This document shows, piece after piece, positions 6,182 to 9,247 of a stretch of 9,247 nucleotides of DNA. The number at the start of each line of letters is the position of its first letter. The stretch's first letter is position 1. Below the pieces are notes generated by a model. That model made no database searches, was not told the origin of the DNA, and was given only the letters and a program-made list of their open reading frames with translations. A program made the translations under genes and the position numbers. The DNA is taken from assembly GCA_016218905.1 (NCBI GenBank), contig JACRCS010000448.1, forward strand, positions 1 to 9,247, written 5' to 3'. This stretch comes from Deltaproteobacteria bacterium (GTDB lineage: Bacteria > Desulfobacterota_C > Deferrisomatia > Deferrisomatales > JACRMM01).

Positions 6182-7102
6182 CTAGAGGCGGTCCAGCGCC
6201 TTCCGGATCCCGCGGATGAAGACGGCGTTCACTTCGGGGATGAAGCCGAGGCCCTTGTAGTGCGTCTCTCCGCCAAACTGAAGCGTGGGGACGTCGACCT
6301 CCTTGCCGGCTCTGACGAGCTCCGCCCGCCAGCTCGAGCCCTCGGCCCCCTTCCCGCCCATGACGTCGTTCAAGATGTGGTCCCCGGCGACGAGCATGAG
6401 GGGCACGAAGCGCACCCTCTTCCCGGCGCAGGCCCTGGCCCGCTCCAGGGCGTCTTCCGCCGGGATCACTCCCTCGACGCAGCCGAGGTAGGCGTTCGGC
6501 GCCACTCGGGCGAGCTGGCGCTCCAGGCCGAGGAGGGTCGTGTTGGAGGCCGCGCCCGTGGTCGGCGAACCGTGGGCGACGAGGACGTTGCAGCCCTCTT
6601 CCGGCGGAAGGAAGTCACGGCGCAGCGCCAGGAGGACCTCCTCGACCGAGCTCCACCGGTGGAGGAGCGTCTCCCCCACCTCGATCCGCAAGGAGGGGAA
6701 GCGCCGCACCACCGCCAGCGCCTCGTCGTACTCCTCTCCCGGGGCGACGAAGAGCGGCTGGACCACGATCGTGCCGTAGCCCTCCCCCTCCAGGCCCGCC
6801 AGCACCTCGGCCAGGCTCCGGAGCCGCTCGGGCCGGCCCTCCTTCTCCCGCCGGGCGTTGGTCCGCTCCCGGATGATCTCCGACGTGAAGGCCCACCGGA
6901 GCTCGTAGTCGGGCAGCTCTCGCCGCACCTGGGCTTCCAGGAAGTCGTAGGTCGCCTGGGCGCGCGTGCTCGTCCCGAAGGCCGCGAGCACGATCGCCGG
7001 ACGCTCGTTCCGCGCCCGAGTGAGGAGCTGCGCGGCTCGAGCCGGGGTGCCGAGCAGGTAGGCCGCAGCGGCGAGCGCGACGGCGCAGAACAGGGTCCTC
7101 AT
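6182..7102 (-). CDS. cbiK: Periplasmic sirohydrochlorin cobaltochelatase, CbiK type
   Basis: CbiK inserts a divalent metal (Co2+, or Fe2+ in some members) into sirohydrochlorin, an early step of anaerobic cobalamin synthesis. The 306-residue protein has a signal peptide (about 1-23, cleavage near TPARA), so it should be periplasmic, like the CbiK-P form known from Desulfovibrio. The chelatase fold shows IVLAAFGTSTRAQATYDFLE (37-56), AFTSEIIRER (71-80), IVVQPLFVAPGEEY (112-125), LVAHGSP with His177 (174-180) and PLMLVAGDHILNDVMG with His242 (234-249). The two histidines match the family's metal-binding pair. GEEY (122-125) and GGETHYKG (277-284) are further conserved stretches. The ATG at 7102 overlaps the TGA of the binding-protein gene (ATGA) and gives a clean signal peptide. 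The frame is open upstream to 7618, but that part only overlaps the previous gene. Metal preference cannot be read from sequence. Confidence 0.9.
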   Translation of the reverse strand: MRTLFCAVALAAAAYLLGTPARAAQLLTRARNERPAIVLAAFGTSTRAQATYDFLEAQVRRELPDYELRWAFTSEIIRERTNARREKEGRPERLRSLAEVLAGLEGEGYGTIVVQPLFVAPGEEYDEALAVVRRFPSLRIEVGETLLHRWSSVEEVLLALRRDFLPPEEGCNVLVAHGSPTTGAASNTTLLGLERQLARVAPNAYLGCVEGVIPAEDALERARACAGKRVRFVPLMLVAGDHILNDVMGGKGAEGSSWRAELVRAGKEVDVPTLQFGGETHYKGLGFIPEVNAVFIRGIRKALDRL

Positions 7103-8046
7103 GGTTTCGCCTTTCGCGTCCCGGCCGGGACGCCTTTGCCGGAACTTGCCGGTCCCGACGCCTTGGAGCTCCAGAGGTCGGGGTAGAGCGCGCGGCTCAG
7201 CCGCTCCGCCGCGTCGGCCACGTGGGGGCCCGGCCGGGCGAAGAGCTCCTCCTCCACCGACAGGATCCGCCCCTCCCGCACCGCCCGCAGGGTCTGGAGG
7301 TGTGGGCGCTCGGCGGGAGGGAGCGGCTTCGGGTTCATGGGGCCCACCTGGAGCACGTACGCGTCGGGGTCGAGCTTGAGGAGCGCCTCCGGGTCGAGCT
7401 GGACGAGCTTCTTGGGGATCTTCACCGCGTTCTCCGCCCCGGCGGCTCCGAGGAGCTCGTCGACGAGCCCTCCCGAACCGGCGACGGTGAGCGGCTCGGC
7501 GCGCACCTCGTAGACCACGCGGAGCCGCCGCGGAACGCCGGCCGTCTTCTTCTCCACGCGCGCCATTCCAGCCCGGATCCGTTCCGTGAGGGCCTTCGCC
7601 TCGCCCGGCCGTCCCCACAGGACGCCGAGCCGGTCGATCGTCCCGTAGAGCTCGTCGAGGCCGGTCGGGTCGAAGGCGGCCACCTGAAGGCCTCGGGCCC
7701 GGAGCGCGCCCAGCGCCTCCGCGGCCGCCTTGCTCGAACGGCTCACGACGACGTCGGGCTTCAACGCCAGCAGGAGCTCCACGTTGGGCCTGAGCCCCGT
7801 CCCCACGGAGGGGAGCTTCGCCACCTCCGGCACCGTGTCGTCGTTTTGCGTGCGGGCGACGAGGCTCTCGGCGCCGCCCAGCGCCGCGAGGAGCTCCGTG
7901 AAGGCGCCGTAGAGCGAGACCGCGCGCCGGGGAGCGCGGTCGAGGCAGACGCGGGTGCCCGTGTCGTCCACGATGCAGCCGGCGCGGGCGTTCACGGCCG
8001 GCGCTAAGAGCAGAAAGGTCAGGGCGAGGCAGGCGAGGGGCTTCAA
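7099..8046 (-). CDS. Periplasmic binding protein of a BtuF/FhuD-type (vitamin B12, heme or siderophore) importer
   Basis: The 315-residue protein captures a metal chelate or corrinoid in the periplasm and delivers it to the FecCD-type permease. It has a signal peptide (about 1-22, cleavage near ARA-G) and the helical-backbone binding fold: VDDTGTRVCLDRAPRRAVSLYGAFTELLAALG (26-57), a first-lobe element LPSVGTGLRPNVELLLALKPDVVVSR (78-103), the linking helix near 129-150, and a second lobe with VYEVRAEPLTVAGSGGLVDELLGAAGAENA (178-207) and LDPEALLKLDPDAYVL (217-232). Cys24 and Cys34 could form a disulfide. The last about 23 residues are a low-complexity Ser/Gly/Lys tail. The start is TTG at 8046, overlapping the ATPase stop (TTGA) and supported by a strong Shine-Dalgarno; no better start keeps the signal peptide. 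The exact ligand is not determined. Confidence 0.87.
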   Translation of the reverse strand: MKPLACLALTFLLLAPAVNARAGCIVDDTGTRVCLDRAPRRAVSLYGAFTELLAALGGAESLVARTQNDDTVPEVAKLPSVGTGLRPNVELLLALKPDVVVSRSSKAAAEALGALRARGLQVAAFDPTGLDELYGTIDRLGVLWGRPGEAKALTERIRAGMARVEKKTAGVPRRLRVVYEVRAEPLTVAGSGGLVDELLGAAGAENAVKIPKKLVQLDPEALLKLDPDAYVLQVGPMNPKPLPPAERPHLQTLRAVREGRILSVEEELFARPGPHVADAAERLSRALYPDLWSSKASGPASSGKGVPAGTRKAKP

Positions 8047-8837
8047 GGGCGTCCTCCCAGGGGCAGGAACACGGCGTAGGGCCGGCCGGTGGACGGATGG
8101 ACCGACACGTCCGCCGGGGTGTCGTAGACCGACTCGAGCGTCTCCTTCGTGAAGACCTCCGCGGTCGCTCCCTCAGCGGCTACCCGCCCCCCCTTGAGGA
8201 AGAGGAGCCGGCGGCAGTAGAGGGCGGCCAGATTGAGGTCGTGCATCACGGCGAGGACCGTGACGCCCCGGGCGTTGAGGACGCTCAGGAGGTCGAAGGC
8301 CCGGATCTTCCGGTGCACGTCCATGGCCGCCGTCGCTTCGTCGAGGAGCAGCACCGGCGTCTCCTGAGCGAGCGCCCTGGCGAGCACGAGCCGCTGGCGC
8401 TCCCCTCCGGAGACCTGAGTCACGAGCCGCTCCGCGAGGGAGACGGTCTCCGTCTCCTCCATGGCCCTCCGGACGGCCCGGCGGTCCTCCTCTCCCGGGG
8501 CCGAAAAGCGCCCCAGCCGGGGGAAGCGTCCCATGGAGACGACCTCCAGGCCGGTGAAAGGGAAGGGGATCTCCGTGGATTGGGGGACCGTGGCGGCGGC
8601 GCGGGCGAGGCGGTCCGCCTTGGCGCCCGGCAGGGAGAGCCCCGCCAGGCGGACCTCTCCCCGTCGGGGCGGGAGGACTCCGGAAAGGACCCGGACGAGG
8701 GTCGACTTCCCGCAGGCGTTCGGGCCCAGGACGCCCAGGAACTCGCCCTCCTCGGCCGCGAAGGTGACGCCGCGCAGGACGGGGACGGAGCCGTAGTCGG
8801 CCCAGAGGTCCCGGACACGGATCCCGCCGTCGCTCAC
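8043..8837 (-). CDS. ABC transporter ATPase of the FecE/BtuD/FhuC type
   Basis: This cytoplasmic ATPase powers the importer. The 264-residue protein shows, in order: Walker A GPNACGKST (38-46; the more usual GPNGAGKST or GPNGSGKST is altered at two positions but Lys44 is intact), Q-loop Gln86 (VPQST), signature VSGGERQR (142-149), Walker B VLLLDEAT (162-169, Glu167), the D-loop AAMD (170-173) and H-loop His199 (VMHDLNLA). The MGRFP..G sequence (102-109) after the Q-loop is typical of iron-siderophore/B12 ATPases. The start is GTG at 8837, overlapping the permease TGA as GTGA. The frame runs open to 9176, but that stretch only shadows the permease. The stop overlaps the next gene's TTG by 4 bases. 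Confidence 0.92.
   Translation of the reverse strand: MSDGGIRVRDLWADYGSVPVLRGVTFAAEEGEFLGVLGPNACGKSTLVRVLSGVLPPRRGEVRLAGLSLPGAKADRLARAAATVPQSTEIPFPFTGLEVVSMGRFPRLGRFSAPGEEDRRAVRRAMEETETVSLAERLVTQVSGGERQRLVLARALAQETPVLLLDEATAAMDVHRKIRAFDLLSVLNARGVTVLAVMHDLNLAALYCRRLLFLKGGRVAAEGATAEVFTKETLESVYDTPADVSVHPSTGRPYAVFLPLGGRP
8052..8058 (-). promoter_or_regulatory. Strong ribosome-binding site deciding a TTG start
   Basis: GGGAGGA on the minus strand lies 5 bases before the TTG at 8046. This near-perfect Shine-Dalgarno inside the end of the ATPase gene supports TTG as the start of the periplasmic binding protein and suggests efficient independent initiation despite the rare start codon. Confidence 0.7.
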
Positions 8838-9247
8838 AGGGCGCGCTCCCTGCCCGTGCGGTGCGCGAAGCGGAGGAGGTAGCAGAAGAAGGGCCCGCCC
8901 AGGAGCGCGGTCACGACCCCGACCGGAAGCTCCTCCCCCCGGGAGAGGACCGTCCGGGCGAGGGCGTCGGCGAGGCAGAGGAGGATGGCGCCGCCGAGGG
9001 CCGAGGAGAGGAGGAGCCGCCGGTGGGAGGGGCCGACGGCCGCCCGCATCAGGTGCGGGACGACGAGCCCGACGAAGCCGATCACCCCGCTCACGGCGAC
9101 GCACGCTCCCGCCATGACGGAGCCCGCCAGGAGGAGCTTCCGGCGCACCGCGGCCGAGTCGACGCCGAGCTGGCACGCGGCCTCGTCGCCGAGGGCGAGG
9201 CAGTCGAGGTCCCGTCCGAACCAGAGGGCGGCGAGGAGCCCCGCCGC
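8834..9247 (-). CDS. FecCD/BtuC-type ABC transporter permease (N-terminal part outside window)
   Basis: The minus-strand frame is open from the right edge and ends in TGA at 8834, giving the last 137 residues of an inner-membrane permease that would normally be about 320-350. The conserved C-terminal FecCD pattern is clear: LDCLALGDEAACQLGVDSAAVRR, then the membrane stretch GVIGFVGLVVPHLMRAAVGPSHRRLLL with the PH..R element and the coupling-helix-like segment. It continues with GGAILLCLADALARTVLSRGEELPVGVVTALLGGPFFCYLL. This family carries vitamin B12, ferric siderophores or heme. It is the most upstream gene seen of the four-gene import operon, and its stop overlaps the ATPase GTG (GTGA). 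The operon promoter, and any cobalamin riboswitch, would lie to the right of the window. Confidence 0.92.
   Translation of the reverse strand, partial: AAGLLAALWFGRDLDCLALGDEAACQLGVDSAAVRRKLLLAGSVMAGACVAVSGVIGFVGLVVPHLMRAAVGPSHRRLLLSSALGGAILLCLADALARTVLSRGEELPVGVVTALLGGPFFCYLLRFAHRTGRERAL

Noticed and set aside
6101..7186. Plus-strand open frame of 361 codons starting in the periodic hairpin
   Set aside because: It is antisense to cbiK, has no domain pattern, and its start lies inside a non-coding repeat.
7103..7618. Upstream extension of the cbiK frame
   Set aside because: It overlaps the binding-protein gene, is Arg/Gly/Ala low complexity, and would bury the signal peptide that starts at 7102.
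8838..9176. Upstream extension of the ATPase frame
   Set aside because: It overlaps the FecCD permease, which has clear family sequence in its own frame. The GTG at 8837 gives the normal ATPase N-terminus.

Overview
The window is a high-GC bacterial chromosome segment. Signal peptides, a periplasmic metal chelatase and two periplasmic binding proteins point to a Gram-negative (diderm) cell. The phylum cannot be fixed from the sequence. A delta-proteobacterial or acidobacterial-type lineage would fit the gene content, but that is a guess. Nearly all genes lie on the minus strand in short, tightly packed operons with 4-base stop/start overlaps. One signalling gene lies on the plus strand.

Region 1 (1-2325, minus) is a two-gene sensory unit. 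A NMT1/NrtA-type solute-binding protein is followed after 7 bases by a membrane histidine kinase of the HisKA_2 class, which is cut by the left edge. No permease or ATPase accompanies the binding protein inside the window, so it may present its ligand to the kinase rather than to a transporter. Region 2 (2326-2572) is a spacer with no secure gene.

Region 3 (2573-4145, minus) is an RNA-modification operon: queH (epoxyqueuosine reductase, the last step of queuosine synthesis), a 70-residue DUF2905 membrane protein, and a SpoU/TrmH-type 2'-O-ribose methyltransferase. All three overlap. Region 4 (4146-4211) is a short divergent promoter region with a perfect 7-base inverted repeat. Region 5 (4212-5447, plus) encodes an HD-GYP protein with all expected catalytic motifs, probably a cyclic-di-GMP phosphodiesterase, behind a GAF-like N-terminal half. 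Two strong hairpins follow in the convergent gap. Next comes a 112-residue membrane-anchored or secreted protein of unknown function (5620-5958, minus).

Region 6 (6182-9247, minus) is a metal/tetrapyrrole import operon, transcribed right to left: a FecCD/BtuC-type permease (cut by the right edge), its ATPase, a BtuF/FhuD-type periplasmic binding protein with a TTG start, and a CbiK-type sirohydrochlorin cobaltochelatase that carries a signal peptide. Every junction is a 4-base overlap, so the four proteins are probably made together. A chelatase exported to the periplasm and coupled to a vitamin B12/heme/siderophore-type ABC importer is the most interesting functional arrangement here. Just downstream of cbiK lies a striking symmetrical hairpin (6090-6160) built from four 9-base TGGAC units facing four GTCCA units.
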